This document shows, one piece after another, positions 9,274 to 18,906 of a stretch of 64,000 bases of DNA (its first letter is position 1; each line of letters opens with the position of its first letter). Location: positions 992,001-1,056,000 of the forward strand of contig OY723323.1 in the NCBI GenBank assembly GCA_963210315.1. Reading direction: 5' to 3'. The notes below the pieces were generated by a model that made no database searches, had not been told where the DNA came from, and saw only the letters and a program-made list of their open reading frames with translations. This stretch comes from Rhynchopus euleeides. Its lineage: Eukaryota > Euglenozoa > Diplonemea > Diplonemida > Diplonemidae. The position numbers and the translations under genes were made by a program.

Positions 9274-11622
9274 AATCTCGAGGGTGTTCTACGCGGCTCC
9301 TGGAACTCACTTCCTTCTCAGGTGTTTCTGGGCATGGGGCAACCTTGCCCAGGTGTTTCTGGAGTCCCGCCCCACATGTCGTGCGTTCTTTCGTACGGTG
9401 TATAGTGAGTTCTGGCAATAATTTTTTGCTCGGTCAGCGCAGTGCCTCCAGTCCTGTCTCAGTAGCCACACAGAAAGGGGGACCAAAAAAAACTGGGGGG
9501 GGACCAAAAAGCGAGACCCCCCCCCCAGATTGCGTAGTTTGTGCGTAGTGAAAAAGGGGTAAATCAGGGGCACCAGTTACTCTTTTTTTTTTGTCACAAC
9601 AGCAGAAAAAGGCATATTTTTTTTGTGTCCGTGTGTGTGTGAGGTACACAGCCTTCTGGCATCAGTGTGTGCCCCACGGCCTGGTCGTCCCGGATGCGCC
9701 AGGGCTGTGGTCGTCATGCCCTACGCCACCCACCTTTCTGACATGACGTGGGAGTCAGGTGGACTGCATTCTGCACACGGTGGCCCCGTCATTAGTGGTT
9801 TCATGAGAGCATGAATGTGCATGCGTGTGCAGTTGTACGTTTTTCACGCGTTTGAGGGGCCTCAGTTCCTGGAGGGAGTCAACAACGGGCTCAACAACAA
9901 AAATCAGATCCACACCCCCCTTGGAAATTTTGGGTCGAACCACACGCACCCCCCTGACAATGCTCAAGTACCCCCCTCAGACAATGATGAGGTCCACCGT
10001 GTACATTCCACACCCCCTCCCCCTTCCCGACATTCATTTTTGTTCCTGCTCCTCCCCCTCACCCCTTTGCATATGATTCTAGGTTTCGGTCTGGTAGGTT
10101 TGTGTGGGTCGGTTGGTTGAATGGCGCCCGGTTTAACTTGGCCAAGTGGGGGGAGCCCTTCCGCTCACGCCAATGCAAAAGACACGGAGAGACGTGGTTT
10201 CGTCCAGTCTACACCTTGCCAAGAAGGGACAAGCTCAGCATATTGGGGAAGGAGTGTGGCCCGGAGTGGGATTTACATCAGAGCTCGTTCGGTGCGTCCT
10301 GAACTGAACAAAAGGCTCAACATGTGACAGTTGGATCATCGCACCAAAGTGATGCCACTGGCAGTAGCAGTGTTCTGCAACAACAAGTGTAAACCGCCTT
10401 CGCGGTATGTGCGGGGTGGCCTTCTCATAAAACTGGTTGCAAAAAAGAGAAAGGCGGCAGTTTTTTTTCTTTAAGCACACTCGTGTGAGCGGAAAGCGCC
10501 CCACCACAGCTGCAACCAAACGTGCTCTATACACTAACCCCACCCTTCATCAGGCTCAGGGTGTGATCAGTTCAGGGTTTTGTGTGTAGAAGCGTCAACG
10601 CAACAAACAAAAGGAAATTCATCAGAGCGGTTGTAGCTGTGAAGTGATAGGGCGCTTTCCCGGCACAACACACGCACACACACAAGGCCCGAAAGACTGG
10701 TTGGGGATACGTGTCTTAACCCTCATTTTTCGACTATCACACCCTCCCCGCCTTCGGCGCACTCCCCCCTCCTCACTCCTCCCTCCCCCCCCCCCCCCTT
10801 CCTCCTCCGTTCGCTCGTTCGGCGAGCCCGCGTGTGCCAAGCACCGGTAGTCTAGAGGAAGGGGGTGGGGGTGGGAGCGGGGAGGAGAGTTTTGGCAAGT
10901 ACGGTTCTGCGTCGCCCAAGTCAGAGAAGCTTTTCTTATTTGTTTCTTGTTTCGCCGCCCCCCCGTGTGTCCGGAAACGGTTCTCCCACAGTTGCTGGGG
11001 TTGCAGGGGTGGGTCCACAATAAAGCGAAAGGAGTACGATTTCCGAGCATATCACAAAAGCTTGGGCACAAGCCTCCATCGAGTGGACGGAGGTCAACGT
11101 GATGAACACCCGATCGCGCAAAAAGAAATATCATTTTCACACAGGAGAGTTCCTTCGCCCCTGTCATTACCCTCGAACCTGCTTGCAGGGTAAGGGGCGC
11201 CAATGGGACGGATCAAACTTGCTTGTGATTGTCGACACCAAAAAATAATACAGTTTCACACAAGAGAGTCCCTTCGCCTCTGTTGTACTCACACAACGGG
11301 GTGTTTCTCGTGATCGACGAAAACCCTTCGGGTGTCAAGTGGGCAGAACCGGGACTGCAGAGCACCCTTCGGTCTCGCAGTCACGCAAAGACACAACGCC
11401 CTCACCCCTCCCCGCGCTGCGTTTCCGCCTGACAAAATGCAACCTTGTTTGGGAGATAAACGAAAAATCCGCCACGCACGGCGTGCGTGTGTGTGGTGAC
11501 CACGTTTTGTGTGGGGAGATCCTGCGCGGATCATTGCCCACCCCGTGTGTGTGTGTGTGTAGAGTGATAGTGGTTTTAAGTGGGTAACCCTGCGCGGATC
11601 TGTGCCCACTCCCCGCCCACCC
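9274..11622. other. Spacer without a supported gene
   Basis: Contains homopolymer runs, the right copy of the 8597 direct repeat (about 9533-9555) and one 170-bp foldback element. Open frames here are short and biased to Pro, Thr and His from simple repeats. Confidence 0.55.
10491..10660. mobile_element. Foldback element, GCGTCAACGC family (F1)
   Basis: 170 bp ending in the perfect inverted repeat GGAAAGCGCC / GGCGCTTTCC, extended by imperfect ACCACAGCTGCAACC / GGTTGTAGCTGTG arms. The middle carries CTTCATCAGGC and GAAGCGTCAACGC. A long match to its left two-thirds lies inverted at 38394-38532, and a diverged full copy lies at 50032-50175. Confidence 0.65.
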
Positions 11623-12330
11623 CTACGTCACAGCGGATGCCCCACTCGGGTTAGAGTGTGGGGCCAACTCAGTGCCACTCCGAGGAGGGCGTGAGGCATA
11701 GCCAGCGTGGTGCGTGCCGCAACAGTGTGTGAGTGATTTCGCACTGCTGTGGCAGTCCCCGCACCGGCCCATGCGATGCGTCTTGCAAAATTCCATGGTG
11801 ACTTGCAAGCCGTCGTTCTTCCCGTGGTGGTCCCGGCAGCAGTCCTCTTCCGAGAGGCGCCGGCGCCGGCAGTCCACGCAGCGGGGTTTCCAGTGCAGAG
11901 CGCAGGTAAGCATCTTCGCGTTCCGTCTGGCTCCAGGGGGGGCAGTCCGGGGAGCAGCGCCCCGTCGTTCCCATGACCGTCCTGTCCGGGCGTTGGCTTG
12001 CCGGCTGCTGGCAGTCCATTGCTGGGCCGCTTGCTGCCACCCCTCTGGGTAGTGGGGCTGCGGTGCGAAGGTTGCGGCCCACGCCATGCCGCGGGAGTGG
12101 AAGGCTGTGTCCTGCTGGTTCAAGCCCGGGCCTGCCGTGTGCGCTTGGAGGCTGCGCATCACCGACTCGGTGGCTGGGCTGAGCTGGGCTCTCCTGGACA
12201 GGCCCCCTGCCACGGTTCCCCCGATCGCGGTGAGGACAGTGGAGCTCGCAGTGTGGCCACAGTGCCATGGTTGCTTGGAAGTCTTGCGCACCACCTCGCA
12301 GAGCTGCCTCAACGAGTGAGCCTTGCCCAG
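11623..12330 (-). CDS. Cys/His-rich protein with duplicated CxxH...CC..HH motif
   Basis: A minus-strand frame of about 230-235 codons ends at 11623. Its C-terminal half has two clear copies of one metal-ligand-like pattern: CALHWKPRCVDC followed 8 residues later by CCRDHH, then CKTHRMGRCGDC followed 8 residues later by CCGTHH. Each reads C-x2-H-x4-C-x2-C-x(8)-C-C-x2-H-H, which would suit binding of two zinc ions per copy. The N-terminal part (LRQLCEVVRKTSKQPW...) is helical. There is no in-frame ATG at the 5' end; an acceptor after the C-run and CA-repeat (near 12330) suggests an upstream exon I could not place. I do not recognise the family. Confidence 0.5.
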   Translation of the reverse strand: MGKAHSLRQLCEVVRKTSKQPWHCGHTASSTVLTAIGGTVAGGLSRRAQLSPATESVMRSLQAHTAGPGLNQQDTAFHSRGMAWAATFAPQPHYPEGWQQAAQQWTASSRQANARTGRSWERRGAAPRTAPPGARRNAKMLTCALHWKPRCVDCRRRRLSEEDCCRDHHGKNDGLQVTMEFCKTHRMGRCGDCHSSAKSLTHCCGTHHAGYASRPPRSGTELAPHSNPSGASAVT

Positions 12331-12335
12331 GATGT

Positions 12336-12337
12336 GT

Positions 12338-12368
<31 letters not shown>

Positions 12369-12370
12369 TA
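12336..12370 (+). repeat. GT microsatellite followed by G-run
   Basis: About seven TG units followed by some 18 consecutive Gs. Confidence 0.9.
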
Positions 12371-14208
12371 ATACAATGCCTGTCTCCGCCCTATCTACGT
12401 TTATTGCCTGTTCAGAGGGCAGAGGGTGAAGCGTCGCAGCTGCCCCCTCCGCCCCGCCAGCCCCCCCTCCCCCCCCCCCCCCCCTTGCGTTGCGTGGGGG
12501 GGGGGGAGTGGGGGGAGTGCGGTGGCTGGTAGTGCCGCCACTCTGAACTGCGATCTGCCCCCCCCCCCCCCCTCTCTCCCTGACGTGTCATCAGTATTCG
12601 AACCGATAACAAACATAAATGTTTTTTTCCTTAAAATCAAACCCTATGTACGCAACTCAACAGCCCTGTTCGTCTCGCGCGTCAGGCCCGTTGGTCGTCT
12701 GAACAAAATTGAATATCGTGCGCCCGCATCCACACAACTATGTGTTTCTTCCATGTTTGCCGTTGTTTTGTTGTTGTTGATGTCTTCTTGATTTGATTTT
12801 TCTTGATTTCTAAAAAAAACAAAAAAAACGGGTCGAGCCATTGTCTGAAGCTGGCCCCTTTTTGTTGTGGTCTCGGAAGGAGGATTCTTCATATTCCTGG
12901 ATTTCCCGAATTTCCTGGATTTCCCCCGGCCCCTTAGGCGGTTTCAGGGCGGACAGGGCGGACATGCCCGGACCCGGAAATCCGGGTGTCCGGATGTCCG
13001 GGTCCAATTTTGACCCCCCCCCCCCCCCCCCCGATTTGTAGGGGGACCCTTTCGAATATTTTTTTGGGGAAGGGTAAATTGAACGTTTTTTTTTTAAGTA
13101 TCCGTCAGGTGGATCACCGGGTGGGGAGAGAACCGGTGTGAGGCACTTGGGTGCGACCAGGTGGGCAGGGAACCTGGGGGCGGGGGGCCTCAAATCCCTC
13201 TCACTCTCGCTTCTCTCTGCTGCAACGTTTTTGGCCAAATGAAGCCACTGCGACCATTCCCGGGCCTCGGAAATCAGATTTTGGCCCCTCAAATGCGGTG
13301 CCGGTCCGGACAAAAAACCGAAAAAATCGTGAAAAATGGCCCATTTTCCCCAGCCAAAAATGGGCCAAAAATGCCCCCCGGACACCCCCAGAGACATGTC
13401 CTAATCCGGGGTGCCAGTAGGGGGGACCTTTCGATTTTTTTTTCGAGGAGAGGTCAATTGAACGTTTTTGGACATCTGAGGCCACTGCGACCATTCCCAG
13501 GCCTCGGAAATGAGATTTTTGGCCCTCAAATGGGGTACCGGTCCCCACGAAATTCCGAAAAAATCATGAAAATCGAAAGGTCCCACGCACCAAATTCTGC
13601 CCAAAAATCGTCAAAAATGGACATGTCATACGCAGCAAGGGGGCAAACCACTCCCCAATGCTCAATGATTCCACGGCAAGCCAGATTTTCTGATCAATTG
13701 GTTTGTTTGAGCATGTTCCTGGCCCTTGTTTGGAAAGTAGATGACCCCTGGCTGGAGAGGACGGTTGTGCTCGACCGGACGGAGAGAGAACCTTCTCCAT
13801 AACCACTCCACAATGCCACAAGTGGCAGGAAGGCCGGGTGTTACAGGCCTCAACCAGGGTTCCAAGGCTCTCTACTTCCTGGCTGCGTCAGGGATCACCG
13901 GGTACAGCGAGCAGGATTCCCTGTCCTGACACCCCAGCATGTACCACCGGAAGAACCCGAAACAGCAGCCCCCCCCTCATGGGGGTTGCAAGAGGCACGG
14001 AAATCGTTCAAATCGGACCAAGTCCGAAAATTCGGCACTTTCTTGGGTACAAATTGCGGTCCGAAATTTTCTGATTTTTTGAAAAAAGGCTAATTCTGTA
14101 AGGGGGACCTTTTCGAATTTTTTTTTTCGGGCACTTTTTCCACAAGGAAATGTCCGCCCTGTCCGCTACTGTCCACTACCGATTTCAAGGATCCTCCGAA
14201 GCCATTAT
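12371..14208. other. Spacer with diverged ~380-bp repeats
   Basis: No gene supported. Three diverged blocks start with GTAnGGGGGACC.TTTCGA (near 13037, 13417 and 14098). The first two continue into a shared CCACTGCGACCATTCCC / CCTCGGAAAT.AGATTTT segment. A GC palindrome cluster (GGACCCGG, CCGGGT, CCGGATGTCCGG) lies at about 12965-13005. Confidence 0.55.
13037..13640 (+). repeat. Two tandem imperfect repeats (about 380 bp and 220 bp)
   Basis: Both begin GGGGGACC-like/TTTCGA, pass through AATTGAACGTTTTT, then ACTGCGACCATTCCC, GCCTCGGAAAT, and a GGTACCGGTCC-like stretch. They differ at many sites, so they are old. A third start lies at 14098. Confidence 0.6.
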
Positions 14209-14213
14209 AAAAA

Positions 14214-14262
14214 GCGTAGCGACCGTGCTTCCTTCTTCCTTAATGATGCGTTGACGCTTCCA
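14214..14262 (-). repeat. YR element repeat B2
   Basis: Outer B copy of the split direct repeat, from GCGTAGCGACCGTGC to the GCGTTGACGCTTCCACC end. It overlaps the edge of A2 by the shared GCGTTGACGC box. Confidence 0.75.
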
Positions 14263-14390
14263 CCACCCTAGCCTGCTGCTTTGATGTGGGTGTGGAGCAC
14301 ATGTGAACACGAAATAGCAAGACACACTGAAAAGAAGCAGGTCGTCGGAAGCACTCCTACACTTTTACGCATCATGCATGTGCTTAAAAA
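14248..14390 (-). repeat. YR element repeat A2
   Basis: 143 bp identical to 18764-18906, in the same orientation, lying between the two B copies. Confidence 0.9.
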
Positions 14391-14441
14391 GCGTAGCGAC
14401 CGTGCTTCCTTCTTCCTTAATGATGCGTTGACGCTTCCACC
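14391..14441 (-). repeat. YR element repeat B1
   Basis: Inner B copy, same sequence as B2 over about 48 bp. Confidence 0.8.
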
Positions 14442-14525
14442 TGGACCCTGAGGATCCCTTAGGGACGTGGTGGTCACGAACCACCGCGGTGGCTGTTGTG
14501 TCCGCTACTCGGTTCGGGATAGGTG

Positions 14526-16145
14526 TCATAGGGTAAGAGTCGGGAGCGGATAATTGTATGTTGCCTTCACTCCTCGTGTGTAGCAATCCGCTTCCTGTTG
14601 GTCAGTTGGAACCCATTCAGGCGCCAAAACCGTGCCGTGAGCCGCTGCTGTGCCGTGCATCTGCTGCAGGATGATGTTGCCAGCGTAGTTCGCGCTGTGA
14701 CCCTTGGCTGTGGAGAACATGGCTGCCTTGTTGTCTATCTTGGTCACGAGCACCGCCGCTTGTACGTGTGCTGACGCCAGTCGAATTGCCTGCAGAGCGG
14801 CCCCGAGCTCCTTCAGGTATATGTGTTTTGGGCGGTCTGCGTCGCTGAACGTCCCCTGCGACACGATGGTCCGCCCGTAGATGGTGAGCTTTGCTGCCCA
14901 CTCCTCGCTCGATGCATCCGACCATACCGTGACGCGCCTCGTCGGGTCCCGCCCCCGCCAGTCGTTGTTGTGTAGGGTCTGTAGACGCCGCACGATCTCC
15001 TGTATCACTGCTGCGGGAACGGGGCGCGGAATGTCCCACTCGCTTGCGCAGCGCTTCGCGTCACGTGCTATCCTCCTGATGAAAGACAGAAAAGCCGGCA
15101 TGTAGCATAGTGGGATCGACATCACGTATCCGTGACACACCAGGCTGCCGAACACTTTGTAGAATCTGCGCGGGGTCACCTGGCCTCCCCTGATGTCCTG
15201 CACTTCGTCGCGTTCGATCACCTTTGTCACCCACTTCTCTGTCATGCGGTGTCGATGGCTGCGTAAGTCGAACTGGATCCCGAACGTGTCGAACTGCTGT
15301 AATGGCACGCCCATCTGCGGATCATCCTGGTTGAGTTCCACCCCCACATATGTGCACTTATCTTGAAAGGACCTGTATTTCGCTGTGGCCTCCTCCCGTG
15401 TCGTTCCGACGATCACAAAGTTGTCAATCCAGGTCTCGCCCGCTTCGGGAGGGAGGAGGGCGCGCGCTGCTCTGTGTGTTATGGCCGGGGCGTGTGACCA
15501 TCCCATGCACATCACTGCGAGGTGTGTCTTGATGAAGTCTCCTCGTTGGCCGCCGACGAATACCGCGAAGTAGGGCCGGATGTCCTCAGCCAGCTCGAAT
15601 TGGTAGAACCATGAGCGGGCATCGGCCAAGTACACCCACGAAGCCTCTTTGACACGCCTCACCAGGTCTGTGATGTGGCTCAGTCGCATCTCGGGAGGCC
15701 GCTGCATGCACTCGTTGAGCAGCCGCGCGTCGCATATGAATCGGAGTCCCCCGCTCTTCTTGGTTACTGTGTACGCCGGCATCACACATTTCGGGTTTTC
15801 ACGCCCTTCCCGGCGCTTCAGCACTCCGTAACCCTCCAGGACTTGTAGGTGTTGCAGGATGTAGTGGGACACCGGGAATTCTCTCCACTCCCGAATCTTC
15901 TCTGCGCCCGCTTCGTGAAAGAGAGACTGGAAAGCCTGAACATCTGTGATGGCCTCCAGCACCCCTTGCAGCTCGCCGTGTGTGTCGATCTCCCGCAGGC
16001 GTTGGAAGTTCAGCCTGTTCTCGCTGATTGGCGCAATGTTGTCGTTGTGGCCTGCGTAATCTGGAGTAGAGGGAGGTCGCACGACTGTATCACCACACGA
16101 TATACCCACGTCCTCACCGTAGATGCTCTCGACGCCTGGCCCCAT
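14526..16145 (-). CDS. YR element: reverse transcriptase / RNase H frame
   Basis: Likely start at ATG 16145, 45 nt after the recombinase stop, giving about 540 residues. The RT palm is recognisable from SGGLRFICDARLLNECM, YLADARSWFYQFEL and TWIDNFVIVG in the expected order and spacing. An RNase H domain follows (TVWSDASSEEWAAKL, YLKELGAALQAI, KIDNKAAMFSTAKG, then EWVPTDQQEADCYTRG). It would copy element RNA to DNA. The frame stays open far upstream, overlapping the recombinase, but that part reads like a shadow. Confidence 0.85.
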   Translation of the reverse strand: MGPGVESIYGEDVGISCGDTVVRPPSTPDYAGHNDNIAPISENRLNFQRLREIDTHGELQGVLEAITDVQAFQSLFHEAGAEKIREWREFPVSHYILQHLQVLEGYGVLKRREGRENPKCVMPAYTVTKKSGGLRFICDARLLNECMQRPPEMRLSHITDLVRRVKEASWVYLADARSWFYQFELAEDIRPYFAVFVGGQRGDFIKTHLAVMCMGWSHAPAITHRAARALLPPEAGETWIDNFVIVGTTREEATAKYRSFQDKCTYVGVELNQDDPQMGVPLQQFDTFGIQFDLRSHRHRMTEKWVTKVIERDEVQDIRGGQVTPRRFYKVFGSLVCHGYVMSIPLCYMPAFLSFIRRIARDAKRCASEWDIPRPVPAAVIQEIVRRLQTLHNNDWRGRDPTRRVTVWSDASSEEWAAKLTIYGRTIVSQGTFSDADRPKHIYLKELGAALQAIRLASAHVQAAVLVTKIDNKAAMFSTAKGHSANYAGNIILQQMHGTAAAHGTVLAPEWVPTDQQEADCYTRGVKATYNYPLPTLTL

Positions 16146-16189
16146 GTCGTCATCTGGCTCATCGTACGCCTGTGCCCACTCCAGCTGTT

Positions 16190-17188
16190 TTATTGTGTGT
16201 CTACGAGGCGGCGGGACAGCGATCCCGTCTCTGATACTCTTTGCGTCACCGCCGCTGGCACGTACCTCAGGACTGCGTCCACTGATGAATGTCGGGAAAT
16301 CAACTGCAGCTTGTCCAGAGGAACCCCCTGTCTGGCCAGGGTTGTGAGGGCGCCCCGCCGGAGGGAGTGTGGTGTGAGTTCCTGGTCGATGTGCTTGAGT
16401 GCGATGGCGATGCTCCGGTACGTCACGGCTTGCTCCGGAAAGACCGGCTGCTCCCCGCTGATGTCCTGCAGGCGGCTGATCAGGATCTGTCGGAGGTGAG
16501 GCTGTAGTATCATCCCGGTAGTCTTCCCGAGGCGGAAATGGTCCGACTTTGTCTGCGTCCACACGATTGTTATAGTGTCCGTCCCCTCTGTCGGCGTGAT
16601 CTCCCCCGGGGACAAACGCAGTACATCCGAAGCTCTCGCTGCACCGCTCCACATCATGCCGATCGCCAGCTTCACCAACGGGCGGGTTTCCTTCGCGATA
16701 GCAGCCGTCACTTGCCCCAGCGTCGCCGGTTTCGCCTGCTTCGCGGGCTTGAGGCCTCCATCCCGTTTGAGCCCCCTGCGGAAATCGCGCAGAAGTTGTC
16801 CCTCGTTGACCCAGCCTTCGAATCTCTTCAGACCCGCCGTCACGTTCACGAGGTACTGCAGGGCCGATGTTGTGGCTAGGCCATTCACCCTCAGGTGTGT
16901 GATCCACAGTATCACACCTTCGTCGTGTCCCATCCGCACCTTCTCCGAGGTCTCCCATTCCACCCTGAACTCCCTGTAGCGCTCGTAGCTGCGTCTCAGG
17001 GCCTCCCAGTACGACGTGGCCAGAGCCCCGGCGATGGCCTCCTCCGCTGCCTCCTTGATGATGCGTCGCGCTGAAGGGGAAAGAGTCTGCTGCTTGAGTC
17101 TCGCCTTTCCTGCTGGCTTGGCAAGGATAAACGAGTATGGCGTCGGGGGTGTCGGGGGTGTCTGGGGTGGCGGAGGTTGGGGAATCAT
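16190..17188 (-). CDS. YR element: tyrosine recombinase
   Basis: 332 residues. A Pro-rich start is followed by an N-terminal SAM-like core-binding region (about 40-160) and the catalytic domain, with SGAARASDVLRL holding the first Arg, HSLRRGALTTLARQG as the H-x-x-R box, and SRHSSVDAVLRYVP with the later His and the Tyr. These are the diagnostic residues of the tyrosine recombinase/integrase fold. In this element class it integrates a circular DNA copy without an endonuclease. Confidence 0.88.
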   Translation of the reverse strand: MIPQPPPPQTPPTPPTPYSFILAKPAGKARLKQQTLSPSARRIIKEAAEEAIAGALATSYWEALRRSYERYREFRVEWETSEKVRMGHDEGVILWITHLRVNGLATTSALQYLVNVTAGLKRFEGWVNEGQLLRDFRRGLKRDGGLKPAKQAKPATLGQVTAAIAKETRPLVKLAIGMMWSGAARASDVLRLSPGEITPTEGTDTITIVWTQTKSDHFRLGKTTGMILQPHLRQILISRLQDISGEQPVFPEQAVTYRSIAIALKHIDQELTPHSLRRGALTTLARQGVPLDKLQLISRHSSVDAVLRYVPAAVTQRVSETGSLSRRLVDTQ

Positions 17189-17209
17189 CTGGTCGGGTGA
17201 TTCGTCGAG

Positions 17210-18190
17210 TCAGTAGTCCCTGTCCTGTTGTGCGGCTCCGACCCCTTTCTTTCCCTTTCCCTTTCCCGGCTTGCCTCCCTTTCCCCTGTTGACGTCCGGG
17301 TACGGGGTGTATCCCGAGGTGTGCGTCTGGCGTGCCGACGTCATGATCGACTGGTGCTTCCGGGCCCAGGCCTTTCGTTGCTCAACCATGGCGTCATCGA
17401 GCAGGTCCCTGTGCTTCGTCACGGTGAAGGTCGAGACTGTCTCCGACTTCCCTTTCTGCATGTCGTGGAGTTTAGCCGCTACGCCTTTCAGCTGGGTGAT
17501 CGCCGTCATTTCGACGATGGTGCGGTGCAGGGAGCGGGTGTAGTCCGCCTTGTTGGCGCCCGGGGTGATGAGGGCGAGAGTGTCGTCGAACCGCTCGAAG
17601 AGGGAGCGGAGCGTCTCTTCGCCGTCCCCCGACATCTCGGAGCTGGGTGGGGGGATCGCAGCCTCGCGGAAGACCCTCGAGATCTCCGCCCGAATCTGCC
17701 TGCGAATCACCGGCTTCTCCACTGCCCCCCACGTGGCGACGACGAAGGGGGAGAAGTCTGCGGGAAGGCCCGCCTCGGCGTCCTGCACCCTGATCTGCAG
17801 ACGTGCCACCAGTTCCTCCAGCACCGATACCCGCTTCGCGAGGTCCCCGTTCTGGGCAGGCGGAGGCACTCCCGGCGGGGCGGGAATCGCTTCTGGCACA
17901 GCCACGTCATCCTCCGCCATCGCTTCCTCGACCTGCGTCTGCGCCCACGCGCACATCGGGCATACCCAGCCCTTCTCGCCCGCGGCCTCCAGAAAAGGCT
18001 CAGCTGACTTCTTCAGCCTGGCCCGCACGCAGGTCTTCGTGGCCCTCTGACCACATCCGTGGCATCCGAACGCGGCTGGAGGGGAGTGGGCAGTGGAGCA
18101 GGTTGGGAACACACAGTGGGAGAGGGGGGGGGCTGAGTCGCCCTCCGCGAGGGAGGGTACGGGCACCGCGCTCCAATCTGCCACCTCCAT
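17210..18190 (-). CDS. YR element: gag-like protein with Cys-rich N-terminus
   Basis: 326 residues. The N-terminal third has Cys/His pairs (CVFPTC, CHGCG, then CPMC), which may be a zinc-binding region. Next comes a short coiled coil around LAKRVSVLEELVARLQIRVQDAEAG, and a basic Gly/Lys-rich C-terminus (RGKGGKPGKGKGKKG) suited to nucleic-acid binding. Position first in the element and ending 22 nt before the recombinase frame supports a gag-like role; sequence similarity to known gag proteins is not obvious to me. Confidence 0.65.
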   Translation of the reverse strand: MEVADWSAVPVPSLAEGDSAPPLSHCVFPTCSTAHSPPAAFGCHGCGQRATKTCVRARLKKSAEPFLEAAGEKGWVCPMCAWAQTQVEEAMAEDDVAVPEAIPAPPGVPPPAQNGDLAKRVSVLEELVARLQIRVQDAEAGLPADFSPFVVATWGAVEKPVIRRQIRAEISRVFREAAIPPPSSEMSGDGEETLRSLFERFDDTLALITPGANKADYTRSLHRTIVEMTAITQLKGVAAKLHDMQKGKSETVSTFTVTKHRDLLDDAMVEQRKAWARKHQSIMTSARQTHTSGYTPYPDVNRGKGGKPGKGKGKKGVGAAQQDRDY

Positions 18191-18236
18191 TTCGCGCGTG
18201 TCCTGTCTTCCGCTACTGGTCGTCGCACTCAGGCGT

Positions 18237-18660
18237 TGTCTTCTGTCGCTACTCCGGTCTCACTTCACACTCAGGCGGTGTTCGGCCTCAATTCGCACAC
18301 TGGCGTTGTCTTCTGTCGCTACTCCGATCTTGCTTCGCACTCAGGCGGTGTTAGGTCTCAATTCGCACTCAGGCGTGTCTTCTGTCGCTGCTCCGTTGTC
18401 TTCTGTCGCTACTCCGATCTCGCTTCGCACTCAGGCGGTGTTCGGTCTCAATTCGCACTCAGGCGTGTCTTCTGTCGCTGCTCCGTTGTCTTCTGTCGCT
18501 ACTCCGATCTCGCTTCGCACTCAGGCGGTGTTCGGTCTCAATTCGCACTCAGGCGTGTCTTCTGTCGCTGCTCCGTTGTCTTCTGTCGCTACTCCGGTCT
18601 CACTCCACACTCAGGCGGTGTTCGGTCTCAGTTCGCACTCTGGCGTTGTCTTCTGTCTCT
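18237..18660 (-). repeat. 90-bp minisatellite in the element leader
   Basis: Perfect 90-bp period is seen at 18361, 18451 and 18541 (ATTCGCACTCAGGCGTGTCT...). Shorter and variant units lie on both sides built from TCTTCTGTCGCTACTCCG and CACTCAGGCGGTGTTCGG. It occupies the 5' leader between A1 and the gag-like frame. The plus-strand translation is open but is only a consequence of the repeat. Confidence 0.8.
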
Positions 18661-18763
18661 GCTCTGGTCTCAATCACACTATGACGTTGCTAAGGTGGTT
18701 ACTCTCAGGCGCGCCGGCTCGTCTCAGTAGTGATGTTGCGTCTTCACCAAAAATTTTAAGTTT

Positions 18764-18906
18764 GCGTTGACGCTTCCACCACCCTAGCCTGCTGCTTTGA
18801 TGTGGGTGTGGAGCACATGTGAACACGAAATAGCAAGACACACTGAAAAGAAGCAGGTCGTCGGAAGCACTCCTACACTTTTACGCATCATGCATGTGCT
18901 TAAAAA
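18764..18906 (-). repeat. YR element repeat A1
   Basis: 143 bp identical to 14248-14390; marks the 5' end of the element on the minus strand. Confidence 0.9.

Larger units (their letters stand above)
14209..18906 (-). mobile_element. Tyrosine-recombinase retroelement (Ngaro/VIPER-like), looks whole
   Basis: About 4.7 kb. Read on the minus strand it runs: repeat A1 (18906-18764), tandem-repeat leader, gag-like frame, tyrosine recombinase frame, RT/RNase H frame, repeat B1 (about 14441-14391), repeat A2 (14390-14248), repeat B2 (about 14262-14214). This A1 / B1-A2-B2 arrangement is the split direct repeat of Ngaro- and VIPER-type YR retroelements. The recombinase frame preceding RT/RNase H matches, to my knowledge, VIPER rather than DIRS or Ngaro order. 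A1 and A2 are identical over 143 bp, so insertion is probably recent. All three frames are open and no break was noticed. No target duplication is expected for this class. Confidence 0.82.

Noticed and set aside
14526-16958. RT protein starting upstream at 16958
   Set aside because: The upstream 270 codons overlap the tyrosine recombinase in another frame and read as Gly/Arg/Asp-rich shadow; a start near 16145 fits better.
18093-18770. Plus-strand 225-codon repetitive protein (SLRTQAVFGLNSHSG units)
   Set aside because: The repeat is a 90-bp minisatellite in the retroelement leader; its length is divisible by three, so all frames can stay open by chance.
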